A stretch of DNA of 64,000 nucleotides from Chryseobacterium cupriresistens (GTDB taxonomy: Bacteria > Bacteroidota > Bacteroidia > Flavobacteriales > Weeksellaceae). The stretch's first letter is position 1. Each line of letters starts with the position of its first letter. A program made the position numbers and the translations under genes. Under the pieces are notes generated by a model. That model did not search any database. It saw nothing but the letters and a program-made list of their open reading frames with translations, and was not told where the DNA came from. Where the stretch lies: contig NZ_JBKKJT010000001.1 of the NCBI RefSeq assembly GCF_046614675.1, positions 310,001 through 374,000 on the forward strand, given 5' to 3'. Shown here piece after piece: positions 26,725 through 35,588 of the stretch.

Positions 26725-27459
26725 ATGAATGATTTTATCAACGAACTACAATTAAAAATCGAAAGACTTGAAAACGAAATTAATTTCAAGAACGGACTGA
26801 TTTCGATATTGTCTCATGACTCAAAAGAACTGTTTGGAACCTTTCTTTGGCTTATCGAAGAGCTGGAGCAAAAGACTATAAGTGAGGAAGATTTTTTTAA
26901 GTTATTGCCGCAGATAAAACGTGATGCCCGGAAGAATCTGCAAACGATTCAGGACAGCATTACCTGGCTAAAAACACAATACGGGGAATTTAAGATTAAA
27001 CCCGTTACAATCATGGTGATGGACCTCTTTCACTATTTAGAAGAAAAATACACTGTTAAATTAAAAGAAAAAAACGTTAAATTTTATTTTAAAGGAGATC
27101 ACAATGCATTTCTTACAAGCGATCGCCTGTTGCTCGAATATGTTTTGGATAAAATTTTTAACAACGCGGTAAAATACTCCTTGCCGGGTCAGGATATTTA
27201 TTTTCAGGCCGTTACAGAAGGTGATCAGGTTGTACTTTCTGTAATTGATTCCGGAACCGGAATAAATGAAAAGTATTTATCGGGGATCTACAATTATGAT
27301 AATCCCATATTTCTGGGAACTGCAGGCGAGAAAGGAGTTGGATTAAGTTTGAAAATTGTAAAAAAATTTATATCCTTGCTGCATGGAAACATCCAGATCA
27401 TTTCCGCTGAAAATAAAGGTACTACGGTTTCTCTTTTTTTACGTAAATTTATAGAATGA
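26725..27459 (+). CDS. Soluble histidine kinase without sensor domain
   Basis: 244 residues, starting with a short coiled coil and then a dimerisation/phosphoacceptor helix with His31 in SILSHDSKELFG. ATP-binding boxes follow: N box NNAVKYS, DSGTGI, and GEKGVGLSLKIVKKF. No signal peptide, membrane helix or PAS domain, so the input must come from another protein or from a cytosolic ligand. The stop overlaps the next gene's start by four bases (ATGA). The pair is the nearest regulator downstream of the surface polymer genes. Confidence 0.85.
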   Translation: MNDFINELQLKIERLENEINFKNGLISILSHDSKELFGTFLWLIEELEQKTISEEDFFKLLPQIKRDARKNLQTIQDSITWLKTQYGEFKIKPVTIMVMDLFHYLEEKYTVKLKEKNVKFYFKGDHNAFLTSDRLLLEYVLDKIFNNAVKYSLPGQDIYFQAVTEGDQVVLSVIDSGTGINEKYLSGIYNYDNPIFLGTAGEKGVGLSLKIVKKFISLLHGNIQIISAENKGTTVSLFLRKFIE

Positions 27460-28103
27460 TGGGTTCAAAAGTAAACATTCGCATTGTTGTAGCAGACGAT
27501 CATGGTATCGTCCGGATGGGTTTGATACAAACAATCAAACGATTCAGACCCGATGCCATAATTTCAGAAGTAGAGGATTATAAATCACTGTACAAATTGA
27601 TTCTGAAAGAAGAATTCGATCTGGCCATCATGGACGTTAATATGCCCAATGGCACTGTTCAGGAAGCAATAGATTACATAAAATTACATCAACCTGAATT
27701 AAAAATTCTAATATTTTCTTCACAGGATGAAGAGCTGTATGGAATGCGTTATCTGAAAATGGGAGCTGGCGGCTATCTAAGTAAGCTAAGCTCCACTGAA
27801 GTCATTGAAACTGCTTTGGCGGCTATGCTCAGTAAAGGACGGTATGTCAGTGATAATATAAAGGAAGCTATTTTTTTAGAATCCTTAAATGGCACGACGA
27901 AAAAATCTCCCTTTGAAGCGCTCTCAGACCGCGAATTGCAAATTGCCAATAAGCTTGCGGAAGGTCTTCCCCTCAAAGAAATTTCTAATCAGCTGAATCT
28001 CCATTCATCGACGATCAGCACTTACAAAAACAGGTTATTTGAAAAACTGAAAATACGATCCCTACCCGAATTGGTGGACATTCTCAGGCTGTATAATCAG
28101 TAA
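27456..28103 (+). CDS. NarL/LuxR-type response regulator
   Basis: 215 residues. Receiver with acidic pair VADDH at about 14, phosphoacceptor Asp60 in DLAIMDVNMPNG, Ser/Thr switch in ILIFSSQDEE and Lys in YLSKLSS. C-terminal HTH from about 152 (LSDRELQIANKLAEGLPLKE, STISTYKNRLFEKL). Translationally coupled to the kinase at 26725. Related in layout to the regulator at 36846. Probably DNA-binding on phosphorylation; control of the polymer cluster is plausible from position only. Confidence 0.9.
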   Translation: MMGSKVNIRIVVADDHGIVRMGLIQTIKRFRPDAIISEVEDYKSLYKLILKEEFDLAIMDVNMPNGTVQEAIDYIKLHQPELKILIFSSQDEELYGMRYLKMGAGGYLSKLSSTEVIETALAAMLSKGRYVSDNIKEAIFLESLNGTTKKSPFEALSDRELQIANKLAEGLPLKEISNQLNLHSSTISTYKNRLFEKLKIRSLPELVDILRLYNQ

Positions 28104-28378
28104 AAATGCTATCACAGAAGCTTTAGACTAAATAGTTGCAGACGGGCCACTTTTTGCTCCGGTTCGTAAGTTTTGGAACCTTAGAAGACATCTCTAAGGT
28201 CTGTGCTTTGAGTCATATATCGGTATATCATATCATTCTGTCTTTCAGGTTGATTTTTAATATGCTGTTTCATTTTCTTCCCTTGTCCCTGTTAACACAA
28301 TTAAATAATAATACAACAATGTTGCTGTTGCATTAAGAATAGTATATTTTATCTTATTTTCTGATATCCTGAATGATT

Positions 28379-29383
28379 TTAAAGAAGATCTTTTTCATTT
28401 ACAATTTTTTCCGGCCAGGCAAAGCCTGCTCCTCCGTGCAGATATCTTTCCGTTTCGAGGTAAAAAGTATTCACTCCCTGTAGTCCCACTCCTGCATAAT
28501 AAACGAATTGGTCTACGTGTTCCTGATATTCTCCAAACTCACGGTATTCGCTGTGTAAAGTCATGAAACCTGCCATTTCTTCGTTGTGAATACGAAAAGT
28601 TTCTGAACAGGCTTCTGCCAATGAAAGATTGTATTGTTGCTGTAAAACAAAAACTAGATTAAAAACCTCAGTTCCTTTCGCCATTTCTTTAGGCAGAGAA
28701 TGAATATCGTTCTGCCATGCCACAGTTAAGGTCATATGAGATATCATTTTCTGAAAAACAATGTGTTCAAATATATGTTCAGGTAAAACGAGACCTGACT
28801 CTATCTCACCAAAAATCAGATACGGCCGCATAAGAACTGAATATTCGCGGATGGTTTTGAAAAGATGGAGTGATGGTGGCCGTTCAGCCTTCTTGTAAGG
28901 ATATTCGAGCTCAATTCCATACCGGAACGATTGATAAAAATAATGTATGAAACGTTCTACCCATATCGCAGGCATTAATGCACGGAATTCGTCCCTTATT
29001 AATGCTATGTGTTGATAAAGTGCATTTTCTTCGGGTTTTGGCTGCTCTCCTCTGAGAATTGCTGTACATCGATTTCTCATTTGTTCCATTTCCTTGGGAG
29101 ATGAGTGTTCTACCTGATCGTCGAGCGCAACATATTGCAGCATGAATCTATTGCAAGGGATACTTTGCTCATAAGTGAGGTCTGGCCACATACGCGCAGT
29201 ACACATATGTAACCTCATTTTCTTGTATTTTTCACGTTGTTTTTCTGTCAGGAAAGTATAGTCGTTATCAATCCATCCTTCCATATCTTTTCCCATTTGT
29301 TCAGCATGCGGGCTGATAAGGTCCGGCCATGGATAATAGCCGCGTGGTAGGTAATCTTTTGAATGATATTCTTCGGGTTTCAT
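28379..29383 (-). CDS. Class I terpene synthase A
   Basis: 334 residues, the usual size of bacterial class I terpene cyclases. Metal-binding motifs: D88-D89 in ALDDQVEH, and the NSE triad N225, S229, E233 in NDIHSLPKE. R313-Y314 near the C-terminus (ETERYLHG) match the conserved RY pair that senses diphosphate. It converts a prenyl diphosphate (probably farnesyl or geranylgeranyl) into a cyclic hydrocarbon or alcohol. The 47-base gap to the second synthase, transcribed in the same direction just upstream, indicates an operon. No prenyltransferase or P450 lies beside it. Confidence 0.85.
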   Translation of the reverse strand: MKPEEYHSKDYLPRGYYPWPDLISPHAEQMGKDMEGWIDNDYTFLTEKQREKYKKMRLHMCTARMWPDLTYEQSIPCNRFMLQYVALDDQVEHSSPKEMEQMRNRCTAILRGEQPKPEENALYQHIALIRDEFRALMPAIWVERFIHYFYQSFRYGIELEYPYKKAERPPSLHLFKTIREYSVLMRPYLIFGEIESGLVLPEHIFEHIVFQKMISHMTLTVAWQNDIHSLPKEMAKGTEVFNLVFVLQQQYNLSLAEACSETFRIHNEEMAGFMTLHSEYREFGEYQEHVDQFVYYAGVGLQGVNTFYLETERYLHGGAGFAWPEKIVNEKDLL

Positions 29384-29430
29384 TTTATTAAAGTTTAAGG
29401 TTGTTCTGGATTTACTTTTTTACAGCTTGT

Positions 29431-30444
29431 TTATATCTGATTTAATTTGTTTTTCATCTCTTCTGCATCCGGAAATTCCATGGCATTATAACGGGCTAAT
29501 TTGGTAGAAATATTTTTCCAGCCGCTTAATACCATACTCATATAATGCACCCAGTTGACTACGGCATCCTGCCATTCTCCAAAATCCGGAAGAGAAGCCT
29601 GTAAGGTGATAAACTCTTTCAGGTCTTCATTATGGAGACGCAGATCCTCCAGACAGGCTTCTTTCAAAGACATTTGGCGTTCGTGCTGTATCACTTTCAC
29701 AATATTGTAATAAATACTCTCTGTGGCTTCATCTTTCATTACAGACTGTACTTCATTGAAAAACGTTACCAGATGGCACGCTAATGCCTGTAGACGACGA
29801 ATAACCGGATGGGCATGAATTTCAGGAGGCAGAATGACTCCGGTTTCAACTTCTGTAAGCTGCAGAAAAGGATACAGGCATATAGAATCTTCTCTCAGGG
29901 CAATACACTCGGTGATTGTTGGGAATGTTTTATTTTTTTTATACTGCACCTCTGTTTTTAATCCATTAAAGTACCTGCTGATCATTTGTGTGAACCGGGA
30001 AATTGATTCCTGTGGAATGAACTGCTGCAGTTCCTGCCTTAATGAGCCCAGCATTGAACCTAAGGGAATTGGAGACTGTGCCGCACTGAGTTCACCATTC
30101 AGAATTGCAATTGATTGCAAATGCACATAATCGATGTCATCAGGTTCACTTTCCTCATATAGATCATCATTGTACAAAGTCCAGAGCATAAGCCTGCAAA
30201 TAGGTTTAAATCGTTCGGCTGATGCGGTAGGAAACCACTGCGCTGCAATGTGGGCCGTTTTTGTTTTTTTGTATTTCCTGCGGACATCAGGATTTTTTTC
30301 ATAGAGCCAGAGATATTCTCCGTCGATCCATTGATGCTCTGTTATTTCCTGCAATTGATCTGCATAAGGATTTTTTAAAGTGGGAAACGGGTATCTGAAC
30401 TTTCTGTGAAGCAGTTCAAGCGTGTTAAAATTTTCATTACTCAT
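29431..30444 (-). CDS. Class I terpene synthase B
   Basis: 337 residues, homologous to synthase A in length and plan but clearly diverged. Acidic motif N92-D93-D94-L-Y-E97; NSE-like triad N230, S234, D238 in NEVQSVMKDE, with Asp where Glu is usual (Glu follows at 239); R318-Y319 near the end. Substrate and product unknown; the altered third metal ligand makes either a different ring pattern or weaker activity possible. It is the first gene of the operon. The 332-base gap to the divergent Crp-type gene holds an inverted repeat that may be an operator. Confidence 0.8.
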   Translation of the reverse strand: MSNENFNTLELLHRKFRYPFPTLKNPYADQLQEITEHQWIDGEYLWLYEKNPDVRRKYKKTKTAHIAAQWFPTASAERFKPICRLMLWTLYNDDLYEESEPDDIDYVHLQSIAILNGELSAAQSPIPLGSMLGSLRQELQQFIPQESISRFTQMISRYFNGLKTEVQYKKNKTFPTITECIALREDSICLYPFLQLTEVETGVILPPEIHAHPVIRRLQALACHLVTFFNEVQSVMKDEATESIYYNIVKVIQHERQMSLKEACLEDLRLHNEDLKEFITLQASLPDFGEWQDAVVNWVHYMSMVLSGWKNISTKLARYNAMEFPDAEEMKNKLNQI

Positions 30445-30536
30445 GATTATATGTTTTTAATGGTTTATTTTTTAGTTTATCATTTTTTAACTCAATAGAG
30501 GATATCATAAAAAATGATAAGCTTTGCCCAAAAAAT

Positions 30537-30563
30537 GATATACAGTAAAACCAGCTGTATATC
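30537..30563. promoter_or_regulatory. Inverted repeat between terpene operon and Crp-type gene
   Basis: Perfect nine-base arms GATATACAG and CTGTATATC separated by nine bases, 93 bases upstream of the first synthase start. It is a candidate operator, perhaps for the adjacent Crp-type regulator; no T run follows, so a terminator is unlikely. Confidence 0.45.
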
Positions 30564-30776
30564 AAAAAGATACAATCATAAATAATGAAATGAAGTTACA
30601 AATTAATTATAATTAAACTGTAATTTTATTTAAAAAATTACTGAGAGATCATTTAATTAGTGTGGGAATCAATTCCATTAGAGGTAAATAAACTGGTAAC
30701 AGATCCTCTTGTTGGAAAGTAGCCAATTTCAGATGATAGTGGATTTTAACCCGGAAGTTTATATTTTTGTAATGCT

Positions 30777-31352
30777 ATGCACAATCAGCTGAACCAACTT
30801 ATTTCAAAAAATGTAAAACTCTCAGATTCAGAAAGAGAGCTTTGTAATCGGTATTTCGAACCTGTATTGTATCCAAAAAACAGAATAATTGAGGAAGAAG
30901 AAAAAATACCAAAGTACCTGTATTTTGTGGTTTCAGGTTTTGTGCGGCTGTTTCATTACAATGATAAAGGAGATGAGATAACCACACATATCAACTGTCC
31001 TCCTGGCTTCATTACATCATATACCAACTTTGTCAATCAGAATAAATCTGAAGAAAATCTCGAGTGTATTACCGAATGTGAGCTTTTACGCATCACAAAA
31101 GCTGATCTCGACCTGCTTATCCACCAGAGTCCTGCATTTAAGGATTTCAGTTTTTTGGTATTTCAGCAATCCTTGTCCTACAATGAAAAACGGGCAAGGG
31201 ATCTTGCAACATTGACTGCTGAAAAGCGTTATTTAAAGTTGATAACAGAAAATCCTGAAATTCTGCACAATGTCCCGATGCAGTATATCGCTTCTTTTTT
31301 AGGGATGAATCCTAAAAGTTTGAGCCGTATCCGCAAGCAAATTATTAGGTAA
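30777..31352 (+). CDS. Crp/Fnr-family regulator
   Basis: 191 residues. Cyclic-nucleotide-like beta barrel about 20-115 (EKIPKYLYFVVSGFVRLFHY, DEITTHINCPPGFI), dimer helix, and a compact HTH at the end (VPMQYIASFLGMNPKSLSRI). No Cys cluster for an iron-sulphur centre. This short type is common in Bacteroidota next to redox or reductase genes. It is divergent from the terpene synthases and 64 bases ahead of the epimerase gene, so it may control either. Confidence 0.85.
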   Translation: MHNQLNQLISKNVKLSDSERELCNRYFEPVLYPKNRIIEEEEKIPKYLYFVVSGFVRLFHYNDKGDEITTHINCPPGFITSYTNFVNQNKSEENLECITECELLRITKADLDLLIHQSPAFKDFSFLVFQQSLSYNEKRARDLATLTAEKRYLKLITENPEILHNVPMQYIASFLGMNPKSLSRIRKQIIR

Positions 31353-31416
31353 CATTTGTGAATTGATTTTGAATGGGCATGAGTGAAATTTGCATTATCA
31401 TTTAAAATCAAAAGAT

Positions 31417-32427
31417 ATGACACGCAAAAACTTAGTATTGGTATCAGGTGCGAACGGCCATCTGGGCAATAATCTGGTAAGATTACTTATAAAAGAAGGA
31501 TTTCATGTTAGGGCCTCCGTTCGCAGCATCCAAAATAAAGAATGTTTCAAGGATCTGAACTGCGAAGTAGTTCAGGCTGACATTACGGACAAAGTTTCCT
31601 TTGTTAAGGCTCTTCAAGGGGTTCATACATTTTATGCTGTAGGTGCATCATTTAAATTGTGGGCTAAAGATCCAAAAAAGGAAATCTACGATGTCAATAT
31701 GAACGGAACCCGAAATACGATTGAAGCTGCTGCTGAAGCGGGCGTGAAAAGAATCGTTTATGTAAGTTCCATTGCAGCTTTGGATTACACCCATCTTCCT
31801 GCTAAAGAAAGTAATGGGTATAATCCTGACCGTCGCGATATGTATTATAATTCGAAAAACGATGGTGAGAAACTGGCTTTTCAACTCGCTGAAGAATTAG
31901 GAATAGAACTGGTGTCCGTAATGCCGGGAGCAATGATAGGTGGCGAAGCATTTCTTCCTTTGAATGTGTCCTATGGTGTACTGAAGTTAATTTTAAATAA
32001 ACAAATACCAATGGATACCCAAATAACCCTTAATTGGGTAGATGTAAAAGATGTTGCCGAAGGATGTTACCTTGCTGCTCGGAAAGGACGCTCAGGAGAA
32101 CGATATATCTTAGCTAATGAAAAATGTATGACTATTACCAACACTACCAGATTAGCTCAAAAGCTTTATCCTGAACTGAAAATCAAAGTGCCGGGTTCTG
32201 TTCCTAAATTTGTCCTCTATACCATTGCCGGATTAATGGAACTTTCAGCCAAAATTAGTGGGAAACCTCCTGTATTAACTACAAAGGATATTGCAATGTT
32301 TTCAGGACTACAACAGAATTTTGATATTTCCAAAGCCAGAAATGAATTGGGTTTTAATCCGAAAAATCCCGAACAGGCCGTAAGAGAAGCTTTGTCGTAT
32401 CTGATGGAGCATAAAAATTTGCTGTGA
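31417..32427 (+). CDS. NAD(P)-dependent epimerase / dihydroflavonol-4-reductase-like
   Basis: 336 residues from the ATG at 31417 (MTRKNLVLVSG); the frame opens earlier with a TTG at 31390, but the Rossmann fold begins right after the chosen ATG. Motifs: SGANGHLGNNLV (dinucleotide binding), VYVSSIAAL, and catalytic YYNSK. The C-terminal half fits extended short-chain reductases acting on aldehydes, ketones or sugar nucleotides. Position beside terpene synthases would allow a role as a terpenoid-modifying reductase, but a housekeeping aldehyde reductase is as likely. Confidence 0.8.
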   Translation: MTRKNLVLVSGANGHLGNNLVRLLIKEGFHVRASVRSIQNKECFKDLNCEVVQADITDKVSFVKALQGVHTFYAVGASFKLWAKDPKKEIYDVNMNGTRNTIEAAAEAGVKRIVYVSSIAALDYTHLPAKESNGYNPDRRDMYYNSKNDGEKLAFQLAEELGIELVSVMPGAMIGGEAFLPLNVSYGVLKLILNKQIPMDTQITLNWVDVKDVAEGCYLAARKGRSGERYILANEKCMTITNTTRLAQKLYPELKIKVPGSVPKFVLYTIAGLMELSAKISGKPPVLTTKDIAMFSGLQQNFDISKARNELGFNPKNPEQAVREALSYLMEHKNLL

Positions 32428-32501
32428 TCACCAGTTCCGATGACAGAAATTCAATCTATTTAAAAAAATGTTGGGAAAAGAGTAACTTGTATTGTTAACT
32501 T

Positions 32502-32537
32502 AGATGGAGGAGGTATTTTTTAAATACTTTTCCATCT
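32502..32537 (+). terminator. Terminator after the epimerase gene
   Basis: Outer arms AGATGGA/TCCATCT and inner GTATTT/AAATAC, then TTTTATTTTT. Confidence 0.65.
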
Positions 32538-32566
32538 TTTATTTTTAATGTATTGTTAATGTGAAT

Positions 32567-32613
32567 GTATTTTCTTCAAATTCAAGTTTTTTGGCCAAAA
32601 TCGACCGTTTTGT
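32567..32613 (-). pseudogene. Short fragment matching the remnant at 11663-11710
   Basis: About 48 bases are nearly identical to 11663-11710 and encode, on the minus strand, TKRSILAKKLEFEENT against TKQSILAEKLEFEENA there. Nothing else of that gene is visible here. It shows that the same lost gene once existed in two places. Confidence 0.5.
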
Positions 32614-32889
32614 AATGGTGAAAGTTCAATGCAATCCGGCTGCATGAAAAATGGTTAATCCTTAGTTTATTTTATATGATCAGCATCATAAGATAAATAC
32701 TATTATTCTTCTACATTTGTAATAATAAGATAAAAGAAAATAAGAAATAAGAACAGCAAACCTAAACTAAAATTATCATCAGTTGTTAGGAACTTATTTT
32801 CATCAAATGGCAGAAAAGGAGCATATTATTACCTTTTGAAAGATGTATTCAACGACCGAAATAATAGATTATTGTTACCATTAAAAAAC

Positions 32890-33030
32890 GATTATCACGG
32901 TTCTATGGCTAATAATATTGTTGTATTGCCAGTTAATGCATAACTGCATTATTCCCCTATGATTATGTCGAATATTCCCCACAGCGTTACAAAGGGAGAT
33001 ACTGTATTCCCAATATAACTATACTGTAAC
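32890..33030 (+). pseudogene. C-terminal remnant of a 9328-type surface protein
   Basis: Reads SMANNIVVLPVNA, a stop, then after a shift FPYDYVEYSPQRYKGRY and CIPNITIL ending in TAA. This follows the last 50 residues of the protein at 9328 (LNDIVVLPING, NDYVEIFAQRYTG, VVPNMAVTIK) piece by piece. The stretch 32614-33241 around it has no intact gene. Confidence 0.7.
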
Positions 33031-33283
33031 GCTTACATGCGAATACCAATATTTTCTATACCTCAAACTTTACCTTATTGCTACCAGCCCTAATTCATAT
33101 GGGTCGGGGAAAATAAATTAGATAGCTATTCGGAGTTGAAAATTACGAAATAATGTTCAGCAACTATGATTTTTATTCCTTCAGAGATAAAAAATCAATC
33201 TGAGTTGTTTAAAACTTGCACTTAAAAGACTGCCTGTTTTATTGAGATATTCATTCGTAACTATAACCAAAAAATTGAATAAT

Positions 33284-33880
33284 ATGATTATCGATGAAAA
33301 TCTTTTGCTCGAAAACGGAGCAGTTTACGAAAATTATCCCGCAAAGGAAACTATTTATGAAATGGGAGGTATTCCCCATTATTATTTCCAGATTGTTACG
33401 GGAACAGTAGAATTAAATAATTATCATGAAGATGGTAAGGAATTTACCCTGAACATTATTTTTGAAGGTCAAAGCTTCGGAGAGTCTCTGCTTTTTGGAG
33501 ATAAGAATTACCCGATGAATGCCGTTGCCCGAACCGATTGCAAAATTATCAGATTACCAAAATCCAACTTTTTGAATATATTGAGTGAAAATATGGAGTT
33601 GGTTTTTACCATGTTTCGTTATCTTTCCGACCGGCTTTTTTATAAATATGTAATACTGTTTAGTAATTCAGCCACAGACCCGGTACCAAAAATAAAATCT
33701 TTACTGGATTATTACAAGGAAAATTCATTAAAGCAAAAATCTTATCCTTATCAGGTCCCGCTTACCAGACAGCAGATTGCCAATTTAACGGGTTTACGTG
33801 TTGAAACCGTAATACGGACCATTAAAAAGATGGCTGCGGATAAACTTCTTAAACTTGATGGACGACGGATTTTGTACTGA
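33284..33880 (+). CDS. Crp/Fnr-family regulator
   Basis: 198 residues from the ATG at 33284 (MIIDENLLLENGAVYENYPA); the earlier TTG at 33242 would add a non-conserved extension. Effector barrel with YYFQIVTGTVELNNYHEDGK and GQSFGESLLFGDKNYPMNAV, dimer helix (MFRYLSDRLFYKYVIL) and a full HTH_Crp (VPLTRQQIANLTGLRVETVI, RTIKKMAADKLLKLDGRRIL). The Pro-Met rather than Arg-Ser in the phosphate-binding cassette argues against cAMP. No neighbour is clearly its target. Confidence 0.85.
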   Translation: MIIDENLLLENGAVYENYPAKETIYEMGGIPHYYFQIVTGTVELNNYHEDGKEFTLNIIFEGQSFGESLLFGDKNYPMNAVARTDCKIIRLPKSNFLNILSENMELVFTMFRYLSDRLFYKYVILFSNSATDPVPKIKSLLDYYKENSLKQKSYPYQVPLTRQQIANLTGLRVETVIRTIKKMAADKLLKLDGRRILY

Positions 33881-34057
33881 TCATTTAGAACAGTATTCTC
33901 AGCAGTTATACTACAGATGTCCTATATAACAACTACTGGTTGTTAAATACAACTATAAATAGCGGTAAAACAACTCAAAGTATTCATTAATATAAGATAT
34001 CCGGGTGGTGCACTGATTATCTTTGTATCGTTAAATGAAATAAAAAACTTATCAATT

Positions 34058-34978
34058 ATGGATACGAAGATATTAGGCAATAAAATAGCGATGGCCCGAA
34101 AAGAAAAAAATATGTCTCAGGCCCAGCTTGCCCAGCTCATCTATATTAGTCCGCAAGCCGTTGGAAAATGGGAAAGGGGAGAATCTGTTCCGGATATCCT
34201 AACCATCAACCAGCTTGCTGATATTTTAGATGTTGATCTCAACTATTTTTCAGAAAATTACCCATCTCAAAATGAAAGAGCAGGTCTTAAGAGTATTGGC
34301 CCAATAGAAAACTCAGCACCGTTTGATCAGGCTGATATACCAGAGCAGCTTAACACATTCAAAGGCAGCAATCTTTCACAAACAGACTTTGCAGGCGTTA
34401 CTGCACATCATACCAAATTTGTAGCCAATTCACTGTCTGGATCGGATTTTTCCGGGGCTGATCTTACCGGAAGCCTATTCAAAACCAGCGATGTGCGTGA
34501 TTCCAATTTTGAAGAAACGAACCTGACAGACTGCAGCTTCTCCACACTTGATCTGGCAGGGTCAGATTTTAATAAGGCTATTCTTATCCGGACAGAATTC
34601 AATAGAATTGGTCTGGGGAAAGTTAAATTTACTGATTTAACAATGAAAGATGTAAAACTGAGAATGATTGATCTTAAAGACACAGTGTTCCAGAAATGTA
34701 CTTTTGATGGTGTACATTTTAAATATTGTGATATACGGGAAATGTCTCTGGAGGATCTTACTTTCATTGGGGTAAGATTTGACAGGGTTTCATTGGAAGG
34801 CGTTACTTTTAAGGATTCAATATTAAATAATGTATCTTTCATTCCTTCTTTTTCTCTCACCAATAAGTATTATCGTGCTATTAAAACGATCCACTTTGAC
34901 AATGTAAAGATGGATAAACTAACATTTGCTTCCCTCAAAGGCCTGGGAGCTGATTTGTCTGAAGTCACCATTATTTAA
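34058..34978 (+). CDS. XRE-type HTH fused to a pentapeptide-repeat domain
   Basis: 306 residues. Residues 5-65 are a lambda-repressor-like HTH (KEKNMSQAQLAQLIYISPQA, VGKWERGESVPDILTINQLA). After a linker, 100-300 is a right-handed quadrilateral helix of A(D/N)LXX-type repeats (GSNLSQTDFAGV, SGSDFSGADLTGSLF, DSNFEETNLTDCSF), degenerating towards the end. The fold of the second part mimics the shape and charge of a DNA duplex in some gyrase inhibitors; in this fusion it may be a dimerisation or protein-binding platform. Stands alone, 177 bases after a Crp-type gene, with its own terminator. Role unknown. Confidence 0.85.
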   Translation: MDTKILGNKIAMARKEKNMSQAQLAQLIYISPQAVGKWERGESVPDILTINQLADILDVDLNYFSENYPSQNERAGLKSIGPIENSAPFDQADIPEQLNTFKGSNLSQTDFAGVTAHHTKFVANSLSGSDFSGADLTGSLFKTSDVRDSNFEETNLTDCSFSTLDLAGSDFNKAILIRTEFNRIGLGKVKFTDLTMKDVKLRMIDLKDTVFQKCTFDGVHFKYCDIREMSLEDLTFIGVRFDRVSLEGVTFKDSILNNVSFIPSFSLTNKYYRAIKTIHFDNVKMDKLTFASLKGLGADLSEVTII

Positions 34979-35002
34979 ATAATCCATTGCCATATTCAAC
35001 AG

Positions 35003-35038
35003 AAAACAGGACATCTCATATTGATGATGTCCTGTTTT
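35003..35038. terminator. Terminator after the XRE/pentapeptide gene
   Basis: Perfect 13-base arms (AAAACAGGACATC and complement) with a ten-base loop, A run before and T run after, so usable from either side. Confidence 0.85.
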
Positions 35039-35588
35039 CTGTTTTATTTTTGAAAGTTTCTGTGAGAAAACTATAATTTTATTTAAAAATTTTTTCACAG
35101 AGCATTGGTAGAAATATTCATTTAAATTCTGGAAATGTAATTTTTAAACTACAGAAACAAGATATAATATTACAAGACCGGCAATTTGTTTTTACATGGA
35201 GCAAATAAATTTTTCAGCTCTCGTGTATTAAATTTGTACCATCATTAAAATAAAGTAGTTCAATCCTTAAAAAATAAAAGAATTATTTAAGTCAGTAATG
35301 ATGAAATACAAATGAAAGAACAATAAAAATATATTTAAACTCTCTAAAGTACTCCCCAAAAGCTATATGTAGAACAATACATTTATCTCAGGTTGTAAAG
35401 GCTCTATAAAATTTTTATTCTTTTTGTTTATCCTTAAGCAAAAAGCCGTTTTTTTCTATTCCAATTTTAAGTAAAGTGATATTTTTTTTATTTGTGCTAT
35501 GAATGCACAAGTTGATATAAGATCATATTTACTTGCTGGCCTCATATCTATTCACTTCAAAAAAAGTTTAAACACTAATATAAAAGCA
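35039..35588. other. AT-rich stretch without a gene
   Basis: No gene. A TAAATTTG box near 35230 and a TTATTTGTGC stretch near 35490 are possible promoters for the secreted protein at 35589. Confidence 0.4.

Noticed and set aside
28136..28336. 66-codon frame between convergent loci
   Set aside because: Starts with a weak context in AT-rich DNA, contains hydrophobic low-complexity sequence and has no supporting features.
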